The translations under genes were made by a program, and so were the position numbers. Of a stretch of 64,000 nucleotides of DNA, positions 1 through 11,900 are shown one piece after another. This DNA comes from Conchocele bisecta (Eukaryota > Mollusca > Bivalvia > Lucinida > Thyasiridae), in contig CM055266.1 of NCBI GenBank assembly GCA_029237695.1, positions 123,556,569-123,620,568 on the forward strand. Reading direction: 5' to 3'. Position 1 is the stretch's first letter. The number at the start of each line of letters is the position of its first letter. The notes under the pieces are model-generated. The model was given only the letters and a program-made list of their open reading frames with translations, did no database searches and was not told where the DNA came from.

Positions 1-690
1 CAGCTTCATAATCAAGGGGTGCCCACCACATATTACTATCCAACATGTTACTTTTTTTTTAACTTGACCCATTTTTTCCGCGCAGTCGACTTAGCCATTT
101 TCAATGTTAAGTTTTCGCGTTTACAATGTTAAGTTTTCGTGTTTGAGTCCATTTCTTTGTTACTGTACCACCTAGGACCACCAAACTTTCACAGCTTCAT
201 AATCAAGGGGTGCCCACCACATATTACTATCCAACATGTTACTTTTTTTTGAAAAAATGACCCATTTTTTCCGCGCAGTCGACTTAGCCATCTTGAATGT
301 TAAGTTTTCGCGTTTACAATGTTAAGTTTTTGTGTTTAAGTCCATTTCTTTGGTACTGTTCCACCTAGGACCACCAAACTTTCACAGCTTCATAACCAAG
401 GGGTGCCTACCACATAAAACTATCCAACATGTGACCATTTTTTTTAGCTTCACCTATTATTTCTACGTAATTGACTTAGCCATTTTCAACGTTAACTTTT
501 TAACGTTTTTTCGTTAAAGATTTTCCATCTACTATATCTATTTTTTTAGTGTCCATGCCTCACCCCAAGGCGCGACATGCAGGCCACGGCCATCTAGTCT
601 ACAAAAAGTGGGTATAATTATGTTATCCAAATGTCTATGCTTGGAAAAAACCTGGCCTTCGTGGCTTTGCCTCGTTTCTTGTTTATTGTA
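1..690 (+). mobile_element. Pearl-like tandem-core element, 3' part
   Basis: A core of about 190 bp recurs three times: CAGCTTCATAA starts at 1, 191 and 385, each followed by the 'ggggtgccnaccacat' block. The 3' part around 572-683 includes GACATGCAGGCCACGGCCAT and ends in CTTGTTT. The same family recurs at 14413-15005 and 31771-33030, where its left end with a hairpin and a GGGC-rich tract is visible. Confidence 0.65.
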
Positions 691-1066
691 TTACAACATA
701 CAATACAAAGTAGCAAATTGTTGACAAAGATTCATAGCAACAACCATCACAACTGCACCGTCATCATTTCCCCTAGCTCAAATACTAGTAGTTACCAGAG
801 CATCGTATCTGACATTCAAAATTAATCAACACCTGCAAAGCATTGGCGGTGTGTTATCTGTATGTTTCTCATTATGACTATCTCTCATGGCAACCACTTT
901 AAACTGCACGTGGTAGCATGTGCATGCATGATAACATGTGCGATATAAACTCAGTTTTTGTATGGAACCAGTCTAGTTAACTCTGCATGCTGGGAAACGT
1001 GAGGGCTATAAATAGTTCAAAACTAGCGGACAAAAATTCATCATATTTTCTTTTATTTCTCCTTGG

Positions 1067-1111
1067 AATTTCATTAGAATTGAATCCTGAGGACTCAATT
1101 CTAATGAAATT
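1067..1111. repeat. Palindromic MITE core
   Basis: This is an inverted repeat with 21-bp arms and a 3-bp loop (AATTTCATTAGAATTGA... / ...CAATTCTAATGAAATT). Related cores occur at about 41610-41660 and, lacking the centre, at 54310-54345. The rest of 690-1235 shows nothing recognisable. Confidence 0.6.
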
Positions 1112-1239
1112 GCAAGACATATTTACAGAGAGAAATAAAACATATAGTCCTAATTTGTTTGGCGGATATTTTCGCCGCTAGCATGCAAAGAGTTAATAAG
1201 AAACAGTTGCCCAATTCAGGCTAATAGGGTTGTCATGAG

Positions 1240-1985
1240 TCAGTGTGAGGATGGCTACATTGTTGAATTCCTTTATTAATAGGGGGAATGATCATAGACA
1301 GCATGATAGGGGACCATCAGAGAATGCACATATGAAATATGAAGCAGTTATGTGACAGGAAAGATAAATTATAAGACATTTACACGAGCGTTAAGGTTTT
1401 GAATTCACTAAGTATGTGACCATGACCTGGGGTTTAGCGGAAGTCTGAGGAGTGTGGATTTGTCACAGCGTGATAGAGGACCATCAGAAAAATGCATGCG
1501 TGAAATATGAATCAGTTATGTGAAAAGAAAGAGAAACTATAAGACACTTATCCGAACATTAAGGTTTTGAATGTACTAAGTATGTGACCTTGACATTGGG
1601 CTTAGCGGCAGTCCAAGCGCCGTGGATTCATCACCGCATGATAAAGGACGATCAGAGGAATGTGTGCATGAAATATGAAAGAGCTATGTGAAAAGAAATA
1701 GATGTTCAGACATTTACCCGAGCATTAAGGTTTTGAATTCATTATGTATGTGACCTTGACCTTGGGTTTAGCGGGGGTCCGAGGATCGTGGATTTGTCGC
1801 GACATGATATACGACAACCAGAGGAATGCATGTGTGATATAACAAATTGCTACATGAAATGAAAAAAACATTTAAGGCATTTATCATAGTGTTAACGGGA
1901 AGGGACGGACGTAAGGGACGTACGGACACAGGTAACAATATATGCGCCCCCAACCTCCCTATTTGGTGGTGGGGACATAATACGT
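1240..1985 (-). mobile_element. Pearl-like element, about 168-bp core, reverse orientation
   Basis: Four core units, spaced about 165-170 bp, carry 'catgata(g/a)nggaccatcag' and 'atgtgaccttgacc' (near 1300, 1470, 1638 and 1803). They are followed by an ACGG-type tract (about 1903-1932) and a GC-rich hairpin around 1950-1975. A related core array fills 63035-64000. No gene is seen here. Confidence 0.6.
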
Positions 1986-2289
1986 TCTAAGATATGCCTG
2001 ATTCGTTATGCAGCCAACAGAATAAAACATATTGTTTTGATATCACTTCAATAGAACACATTAAATTGAGCAAAACGCTATGAAAATACATTTATTTATA
2101 GTTGGCGGCCATCTTGAATTTATACTTGAAATGCTAATGTTAATTTTCCTAAACCGTTCTGTGTGTCCACATACATGACTATAGCAATTTAAATCATTGA
2201 AACATCAGTTGAGAGCAGTGATGTGTAACATTATGGAATTGAAATCTTGTATTTATGCCAATTAAGGGGTGTTAACAAAGTCAAAATTG

Positions 2290-2770
2290 CATGTACTCGA
2301 TCAGACCTTGAAGGGCACATATGAAAGTCATCTGGGCAAAAGTTGGTGATTCCTGCCACAAGTGCACACACTGGTCTATGTTTTACACTAACCCGAACAA
2401 CTACTCCTGATCAAACAGCACACTCCTGATAAGGATCTATATTGCTTGTTAGAAGCATGGCAGGTGTTTCATTAATGAAATGGCAAACAGTGCAGATCCT
2501 TGTCAGACTGATATGCGTCTACACTGTCGCAACACCCATAAGCACCATTTTGCCAGTCACAGACACATATTTTCTCATTGTGTAGCATATAACGCTACCT
2601 GATAAATAGAATACCATGTTAGTGTTGTTCGATATCAAGTTTATCAGGCTCGTCCCAGAGTCAGGCCTCAGGGGGCCGTTTCACCATCAATTGAAATTTC
2701 CAGACGATCCAAAATTTGCACTTACGAACATTTTTGTCGTACGAAGATTAGTGAAATGGGCCCGTGAATT
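2290..2770. repeat. Relic dispersed repeats before exon A
   Basis: 2290-2560 resembles the family with 'gatcctgatcagactg' and 'tgtgaccagtgtagctcctgatca' (also 24640-25330, 52860-53060 and 54960-55150). 2669-2768 is an inverted-repeat relic starting GGGGGCCGTTTCAC and ending GTGAAATGGGCCC, also seen near 41290 and 55172-55330. The ORF across it (2616-2849) has no gene-like features. Confidence 0.45.
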
Positions 2771-2849
2771 CCTACATGTTTCCCAGCCTTACCTGATAAA
2801 TTTGATAACAAAAGACACAAGCCTGGGAATCTCTATACATGTATTTTAG

Positions 2850-2965
2850 GTGTGAAGATGGGAGATATTGGCAACAAAGTTGGTTATGGGGGCATGGACA
2901 ATGGCTACCTTATATTTGACAACTTCCGTGTACCCAGGGACGCTATGTTGATGAGATATTCCAAG
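2850..2965 (+). CDS. ACOX1: ACOX1-like exon A
   Basis: The exon starts after TTTTAG and ends before GTAATC. It begins with two bases completing a codon from an exon outside the window, then reads V-K-M-GDIGNKVGY through FRVPRDAMLMRYSK. This is the FAD-binding middle domain of acyl-CoA oxidase. It ends in phase 0, matching the start of exon B. Confidence 0.9.
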
Positions 2966-5900
2966 GTAATCATAGCTCCTTTCTCTTTAGTATCTCCATT
3001 TTATGTGTATCTTTGAGTAAATGGTATGTATTATGGCATAATCGTGTCTGTTTGTCCGCCTGTCTGCTATGCATTAAGTGCTTGGAGAACCTATTATCAC
3101 TGTCACCCTAGGTTTAATTGACTTGAAGCTTCAGTTTGTTCATCACCCTCCTTACTTTTATTCCATAGCCCAACAATGTGGCCAATTTGCTCAAGATGAA
3201 TGCCAATTTGTATTTAAGTATCACAAAATTTGTGTTACGTTCCTTAGGCACCGTAACCTAAAGTCTTGACTTGAAACTTTATTTTATCAGCATAAATATT
3301 TCCATTTTATAGTCCATCCATGTAGCATTGTGCCCAAGGTCAAGGTCAAATGACTTTTAAATTGTAGGTTTTGGTAATATGTGTGGTAATTCTTTTTATG
3401 CCACCGGGTTTCGAAGAAATGGGTGGCATATAGTGTTTGGACCGTCCGTCCGTCTGTGCGCCCTGACGGTACTATACTTATGTGGCTAGCCCCACAGGGT
3501 TATGGACTTAGTAAAGGTTAGGGTTGGTTACAATTAGCCACCTAAAAATTACTTTTATGTGGCTAAAAATCCTTTTATGTGGCTAATATTTAACATGTGA
3601 TAAGCCACATAAGTATAGTACCGTAAGAACATCCGTCCATCTGTCCGTCTGTCCGTCTGTCCGAGCACACATTAGGGTACATATGGGGTAGGGGGCGTGG
3701 CCTAAGACAATAGAAGACAATGGAATTCATTCCGTACCCCGTAAGCCTATTGTGTCTTACGGGGTATTTCCTTTGATCTTTTATATAGCAAGTACCCCCT
3801 AAGGTCCGAAATGTAAGTTCGTCCGTCTGTCCGTCCGTCTATCCGTCCGTCACACTTTTCGGTTAACCAATTTGTCACAGTTTCTCAAATATGCTGCAGG
3901 TGGCATCCGCGTTCGACAGACGCATTTTTATGCCACCGGGTTTCGAAGAAACGGGTGGCATATAGTGTTTGGACCGTCCGTCCGTCCGTCCGTCCGTCTG
4001 TCTGTCTGTCCGTCTGTCCGTCCGTCACACTTTTCGGTTAACCAATTTGTCACAGTTTCTCAAATATGCTGCAGGTGGTATCCGCGTTCGACAGACGCAT
4101 TTCTTGTTTAAGTATGCTATATCACTGCGACCCTAAGGGTGGGTGAAATTTGCATTGACGTTTTTGTAATGTTATCCACTTAATTGACCATGCCTACACT
4201 GGAGTATGTTGTGAGCACCTATGTCCAAGGTCAAGGTCACAGTTGAAGGTCAAAGGTCAAACCTATTGAAATTCCCTTCCGCTCTATATCTTCTACACCC
4301 ATGCATGGATTATCAAATGGCTTGGCATAAATGTTTCTCATGATGAGAAGGTGTGTCACGATCAATAACCACGCACCTACGTCCAAGGTCACAGTTGAAG
4401 GTCAAAGGTCAAACCTATCGAAATTCCCTTCCGCTCTATATCTTCTACACCAATGCATGGATTATCAAATGGCTTGGCACAAATGTTTCTCATGATGAGA
4501 AGGTGTGGGGGTCACGATCAATAACCACGCACCTACGTCCAAGGTCACAGTTGAAAGGTCAAAGGTCAAACCTATCGAAATTCCCTTCCGCTCTATATCT
4601 TCTACACCCGATGCATGGATTTATCAAATGGCTTGGCACAAATGTTTCTCATGATGAGAAGGGGTGTCACGATAAATAACCACGCACCTACGTCCAAGGT
4701 CAACGTGACAGTTGAAGGTCAAAGGTCAAAAACCTATTGAAAATTCCCTTCAAACGGTCATATCTTATTCACCGATGCATGGATTATCAAAGGGCTTGGC
4801 AAATTGTTTATCATGATTGAGGAAAGGTTGGTCGCGATCAATAACTAACCGAACCTAGTTCCAAGGGTCAAGGTCACAGTTGAAGCTCAAAGGTTCAAAC
4901 CTATCGAAATTTCCCTTCCGTCATTATATTTCTTCACGATGCATGGATTATCAAATGGCTTGGACAAATTGGTTTATCAGATGAGAAGGTGTGTCTCGAT
5001 CAATAACCACGCACATACGTCCAAGGTCAAGGTCACAGTTGAAGGTCAAAGGTCAAACCTATTGAAATTCCCTTCCACTCTATATCTTCTACACCGATGC
5101 ATGGATTATCAAATGGCTTGGTACAAATGTTTCTCATGATGAGAAGGTGTGTCGCGTTAAATAACCACACACCTACGTCCAAGGTCACAGTTGAAGGTCA
5201 AAGGTCAAACCTATTGAAATTCCCTTCCGCTCCTATATCTTCTACACCGATGCATGGATTATCAAATGCCTTGGCACAAATGTTTCTCTGGATGAGAAGG
5301 TGTGTCGCGATCAATAACCACGCACCTACGTCCAAGGTCACAGTTGAAGGTCAAAGGTCAAACCTATTGCAGGCGGCAGACAGATAAACTGCGTAGTTTG
5401 TGTACACAACTCCTCTGAAACCGTTCAGTGGATTGATTTGAAACTATACACACTTTTTATGCCGAACAAATCTTTTTTTTACAAAATTATATCATCCTTT
5501 TAACTTAGCCATTTTTTTATATTTTTATTAAATTGATTCATTGCGTTCTTGACAAACTCGGCACAGATTATTAATCATATTAATCCATTACTCGTGTAAG
5601 ATCCTCTATAACTGATGAATGAATTTTCAAATGTTTTCAGATCATCTCATTTTCATTGACCACGTACGCAGGTAAAAGGTCAATGTCACACATCTTACAG
5701 CATTAAATAATGATCATGAAATTTTTATTCAAACCTATAAAACTCTTCTAATGTTAAGCTATTTGTAAGTCCAACTCTTTGTGGGGGTATTATGATCACT
5801 CCTGTGATAGTTTTAGTTTGTTTTTATTCCATAGCCATCAAAGTGTCCCTGTTTGTCAAAGCCAAATTATCAGGGTGTGGCCCTACTCACTCACTCTAGT

Positions 5901-8900
5901 TGTATAAAGAAAATATACACCTGTGTTGAAAATATTGGTGGTGATCTGCAAATAAAGTATAATAGTTAACCGATTCACCCCTAAATAACTGCACTGGACT
6001 GTGATATGTTCACTTTCCGACCAATCCAATCATTACAAAATGATTTTCAGACTAGTCCATTTATAAAAAGTGGTGTTTATTTTTTAAATATAAAAATTAC
6101 TTGCAAAAAGTGCAGTCCTGATGAGACGGCTCATTACGAGCTCATCTGGATCTACACTGTTTGCAAACATCATAAAAGAGGTAGTGTTGAAAGGTTTAAA
6201 CAATTGTAAAGCCCCTTCAATCAGAAGTGACGAGAATACATTGATGTTGTCATGGCTACAGGTGGAGCGTGACGGCACATACACGAAGCCCCAGAACAGC
6301 AAGCTGGCGTACGGCTCGATGGTGTTTATCCGGGCCCTCATTGCGAGTGACTGCGCCCGATCCCTCGCCCAGTGCTGCATTATTGCCACGAGATACAGCG
6401 CAGTCCGCAGACAGACTGAGGTCCGACCAGGGTATGATGCTGATACTTTCACAAATGCTGTTATTATAGGACTATATAACTTTTCGAATTCTTTGAGGTT
6501 TATACGCATTTATACGCATTATGTATTCCCCTTGTCCAGACGGGCGTCCGGCAAGCGGGCGGATACAGCTTGTCCACGCAATAACTAGAGTTCTACTGGA
6601 TATATTGTAACCAAATTTGGTATACATGTTTATCAAGGCAAGACGAAGAAGCCTATTTTCAAACATTTCCAATGACGTATCACCCCTTGGCGGCCATTTT
6701 TAATTTCTGCACACTGTATACTTGTCCATGCAATCACTCAAGTTCTACTTGATGGATCGTTACCTAATTTGGCATACATGTTTATCACGGCCAGAAGACG
6801 AAGAACCCTATTCATTTTCGAAAAGTTTGGATGACTGATCTCCTCTTGGCGGCCATTTTCTTTTTCGCACTCTGTCCACGCAATAACTCAAGTTGTACTT
6901 GACGGATCGTAACCAAATTCGGTATTGACGTTTGTCAAGGCAAGATGAAGAACTCTATTGGTTTTCAGTGACTTATCTCCCCTTGTTGATTTAGGATCAT
7001 CTGGAAATTTCAATTGATGGATTTACATTTATTGAGCATAGGCTGCTTATGTAAATGAATTCGCATTTGCTGTGAAAATCTTGTCAACGTTCGGCGCCAT
7101 TTACGGAAACTATCGTATATTCTGTGAATATTTTTCATGAAATATCGCACATGGCGTTACTCACACACCAGTGGGTTTCAGAGCTCCTGATCTGGTGCTA
7201 CTGGAGTCAGGTTGTCCGTCCGTCCGTCCGTCCGTAAACTTAACATCAGAAAAATATTGTTATAACTTCTATTTCCTTCATCTAAAATGCTTGATATTTC
7301 ACACATGCATTCCTGTAAGGCTCTACTACCATGTTGTGCCAAATCCACGACCATCCAACCCCCGCTGATCCCATGGTCAAGGTCAAATACTTAGTCTCTT
7401 TACAAAACTTAACATCAGAGAAATATTGTTATAACTGCTATTTCCTTCATCTAAAATGCTTAATATTTCACACATGCATTCCTGTAAGGCTCTACTACCA
7501 TGCTGTGCCAAATCCACGACCGTCCAACCCCCGCTGATCCCATGGTCAAGGTCAAATACTTAGTCTCTTTACAAAACTTAACATCAGAGAAATATTGTTA
7601 TAACTTCTATTTCCTTCATCTAAAATGCTTAATATTTCATGCATGCATTCCTCTAAGGCTCTACTATCATGCTGTGACATATCCCCGCTGATCCCAAGGT
7701 CAAGATCACATACTTAGTCTCTTTACAAAACTTAACATCAGAGAAATCGGTTATAACTGCTATTTCCTTGCTCGGATCTGCTTCACATTCACGTTCGTGC
7801 CGTCCCCGCTAAGCCCAGAGTCAAGGTCACAAGCCCACACACTTGGAAAATTTTACATATTTAGGGGTACCTGGGCCCACGCAGGGGGTATTCCGTAAGC
7901 CTCGCTTACTGACCAATCTAGTTATAGCAGAATATGCATTGATTATCAAAAGTGGGAGTACGAAATACTCGCAGCAATGTGAACATACGCATTGATTTTC
8001 AAATTGAGTAGTGAAAATATAAAGTTGAAAATTTACTTAGATGAGCTGCTTTTTGCAACTCAAATAAGTGAATTTTAAATTTGTTTTATTTTTATCATGT
8101 GTACCCTATTTAATATTAAAGGAATACAATCAATACTACGTTTGTAAAAGTAAAATATGCATTGAATTAGAAAGCTGGGGGTATAACACTCTTTAGATAC
8201 AAAACTTATATGTAGCTGATTTCACCAAAATTGTACAATATATGTATCTTGCTAAGTACACTTTGAGGGAGAAATTTTGAATTTAATGATAAATTTATTA
8301 ATTTTTATTATACTGAATTTAATACATTATCACAAAATGGCTGTGATAATGTAATAAATTCAGTATAATAATTATGCATACTTTCAATCGTCAAATATAT
8401 TCAGTCATTACTGCCTCAAATGATACTTAGCTAGATAAGTATGCTTAGCAATTTTTGTGAAATCTTCTACTTGGGTTGTAGTTCGGCGGAGGAGCTGCAG
8501 GTGATCGACTACCAGACCCAACAGGAGAAGCTGTTCCCGGCGCTGGCCGCCGCCTACGCCCTCATGTTCACCGGCCTCGACATGATCTACACGTACATGC
8601 GCATTAGTGCCGACATTGAGAAGGGACAGACAGACGAACTGCAAGTTGTAAGTCACATCATGCATAACCCATCCATCCATCCAGTGGAGGGCTGGTGTAG
8701 GTATAGTAAAATCAGTGCTGACATCAAGAATGGACAGATTGACGAACTGCAAGTTGTAGGTATACAGAGCTGCAGATAAGGTGCGTATTGGCATATTTTA
8801 CGCACTTATTTTAGCAGAATACGCCTTGATTATCATCAGTGGGAGTACAAACTACTCACAACAATGTGAATATACGCATTGATTTTTAAATTGAGTAGCG

Positions 8901-11900
8901 AAAATACGATACTGTAATAACTTTGTTTTATTTGTTATCATTTGTTTCCTATTTAATAAGGAAGAAAACCAATAAACCATTTGTAAAAGTAAAATATGCA
9001 TTGAATTTGAAATCTGGGGGTATAATACATGTACTATTAGTCTATTTTCCCATTGCAGTTGCATGCATCGTCGGCGGGACTGAAGGCCGTGGCATCCTAC
9101 ATGTCCAGTAGCACGATAGACAAACTACGGATGGCGTGCGGGGGTCACGGATACTCCCACGCGAGTGGAATACCCAAAATCTGGGCTCACAGCACGCCCG
9201 CCTGTACGTACGAGGGGGAAAACACCGTCATGTTGCTGCAGAGCGCCAGGTGGGTAACGTCAGCTTTATTTTCGAGCCCGCTTGCGGAAAGCGAGACATA
9301 GTGATCACAATGACGTCCGCGTGTCCATGCGTGCATCCGTCCGTCAGAAATCTGTGTTAAAGTTGTTAAATACCTTATATCTCTGTAGTCCTAAGTCACA
9401 TTGACTTGAAACTTCATATTCTTATTAGTCATGATCCATATATTCATGCTGTATCCCACTCATGCGGTCCATGTGCCTAAAGTCAAGGTCAAATGACTTA
9501 GAAGTTTGCGTTCCGAAATCTGCGTTTAAGTTTTTAAATACCTTATATCTCTGCAGTCCTAAGTCACATTGACTTGAAACTTCATATGCTTATTAGTCAT
9601 CATCCATATATTCATTCTGTGTCCCCTGCGGCCCCTGTGCCCCTATGTTAAGGTCAAATGACTTAGAAGTTTGCGTTAAAGTTTCTGTCAAAATTTGCGT
9701 TTTAAGTTTTCACATACCTACGATTTGCTTGAAACTTTGTATGCTTATGGCCCGCGGTCATCTTGTCTACAGTAGAACTCCTCTAAACCGGACACAGAGA
9801 AAATGTGTTGAGCTTAATTTAGATATGTTTCATTGCCATTTACCTGAAGTAGTCATGTGTCTGTTTTACAGTGGAACCTCTCTAAACCGGACCTAAACCT
9901 CCCAGGGTGTCCGATTTAGAGGGGTTCCACTGTATATTCAAAATCATTAAAATGTGAAACAAATGATTCTATTCAATCAATATATCTGGTGTGGCGAGGA
10001 CCTGGCATCAGATCGGGATTAGTCGGATTTCAGGGCTGAATATATATATCTTTTTATTGTAAATTTCAGTTCTGATTTTCCCCCCATTTGTACATGTTCT
10101 TTAAAATGTACATGTACTTGTACAGGTAATATATGGGATTTAGTACTAAACCATTGACCCGGCTATAAATGACCGTAAGTGTTGATAGGCTGTTAAACCC
10201 CAACAAACAAAAACAAACAATCAATATATACATTTTGTATAGACCATGGTATAATCTATGATTGTAGGGAATTTAAAACCAGCACAATGTGATCTCTTCC
10301 CATAATGGCCACTTGCTTCTTTAGGGATTTCTTATTTTCGCACCAAAATCAAGACATTACAAAACAAAGGAAATAAATTGGGGATTTTAATACATTTTTG
10401 TTGCTCGTGCTTTCGCAGAAGTCGTGACTATAGTCACCGATTTTTCCGTCATCATCGTCGTCATCCGAAATGTCACAAAGTTTGTACAAGCTTCGTCATT
10501 ATGGTATAACTTAACATTACTAGACGGATTGCTTCAATATTTGGACTCTTGATACTATACACACGTCTTCTACACATATTGAAGATGTGCACCTTGTTGA
10601 TTTTATGGCGAATAAGTATTTTTTAACAAAAATATCACCTTTTTAACTCAGCCATTTTTTCTACATTTGTGTATACAATTCTATATAGGGTACAGAGTTT
10701 GTGTACACAACTCCTCTGAAACCGTTCAGTCAATCGATATGTCAATGCTATAGAGTTTCAAATTCTCATTAATGTTTCTTGCCTTGGTGACAGCTTCACA
10801 TTTCTGCATCTTCGCTGTCTGGCCCATCTTCGACGGGAGTATTCTGTGACTTACGGCACTCTTGTTTATCTTCACATGACGCGGACTTTCTTCATTAATG
10901 TTACTTGATGGATTGCTTCAATGTTTGGACACTTGATACATGTGAGCATTTGGAACACACTCATGCCCCCATTAACATGACCATGACCTTTTTGACCTTC
11001 ACATGGTTGTTGAAACACTTAGCCATTTTTTTATTGCACTTATCTGACGGATTTTGTGATGCTTAATTTAGCACATGCCCATGATCAGTTATGGTCAAAT
11101 TTGTACATATACTTGAACATGTACTTTTACAGGTGATATATGGGATTTAGTACCAAATCCATTGACCCGGCCTTAAATGACCTTAGCTGTTGAAAGGCCG
11201 TTAAACCCCAATAAACAAACAAACAAAGAACAAACAAGCAAAAATCAAATGCCTCTGCAGGCGTGACATCGCTTTCGTGGCAGAATTATTGTCTCAACAC
11301 TACCTGTCGTATGTTTTATATGCGTAGATCCACAAGCAGAGATTTCATGTTACTTTTACTTTTACACATCTCCTGTAGCCTATTTCATCAACATTGCAAA
11401 GTATACTTTAGTAGCAAAGTATACTTTGAGGGAGAAATTTTAAATTTTATGATAAATTTATTATTTTTTATTATACTGAATTTATTACATTATCACAGCC
11501 ATTTTGGCTGTGATAATGTAATAAATTCAGTATAATACCGGTAAGTCTGCATACTTTTAATCATCAAATATATGTTAGTTCTATATGAAATAATGCATTT
11601 CAGGAAAAATAAATGATTACTCCCTCAAAGTATACTTTGCTACAAAAGTATATTTTGCAATGTTGGTGAAATTTGCTACAGATAAGCTATGTGTCTAAAG
11701 AGTATTGTACCCCCTGATTTAAAATTAAATGCGTATTTTATTTTTACAAATGGATTACTGATTTTCTTGATATTAAATAGGAAACATTCACTTGTTTGAG
11801 TGTATTATTACTTATTCACTTATTTATACTGTAATAACAGTTGAACATTTACACTGTTTGCTTTTTGCAGCTTAACTAAGTACATTTTCAACTTTATTAC

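Noticed and set aside
2616..2849. 77-codon ORF directly before exon A as an extension of the exon
   Set aside because: It is in an inverted-repeat relic and its frame does not match the acyl-CoA oxidase frame after the TTTTAG acceptor.
4353..5387. ORFs of 66-108 codons with repeated peptides
   Set aside because: They follow the about 150-bp tandem unit and contain no domain; frame is kept only by unit length.
6084..6509. 141-codon - strand ORF
   Set aside because: It overlaps ACOX1 exon B in antisense; the + strand has the family motifs and splice sites.
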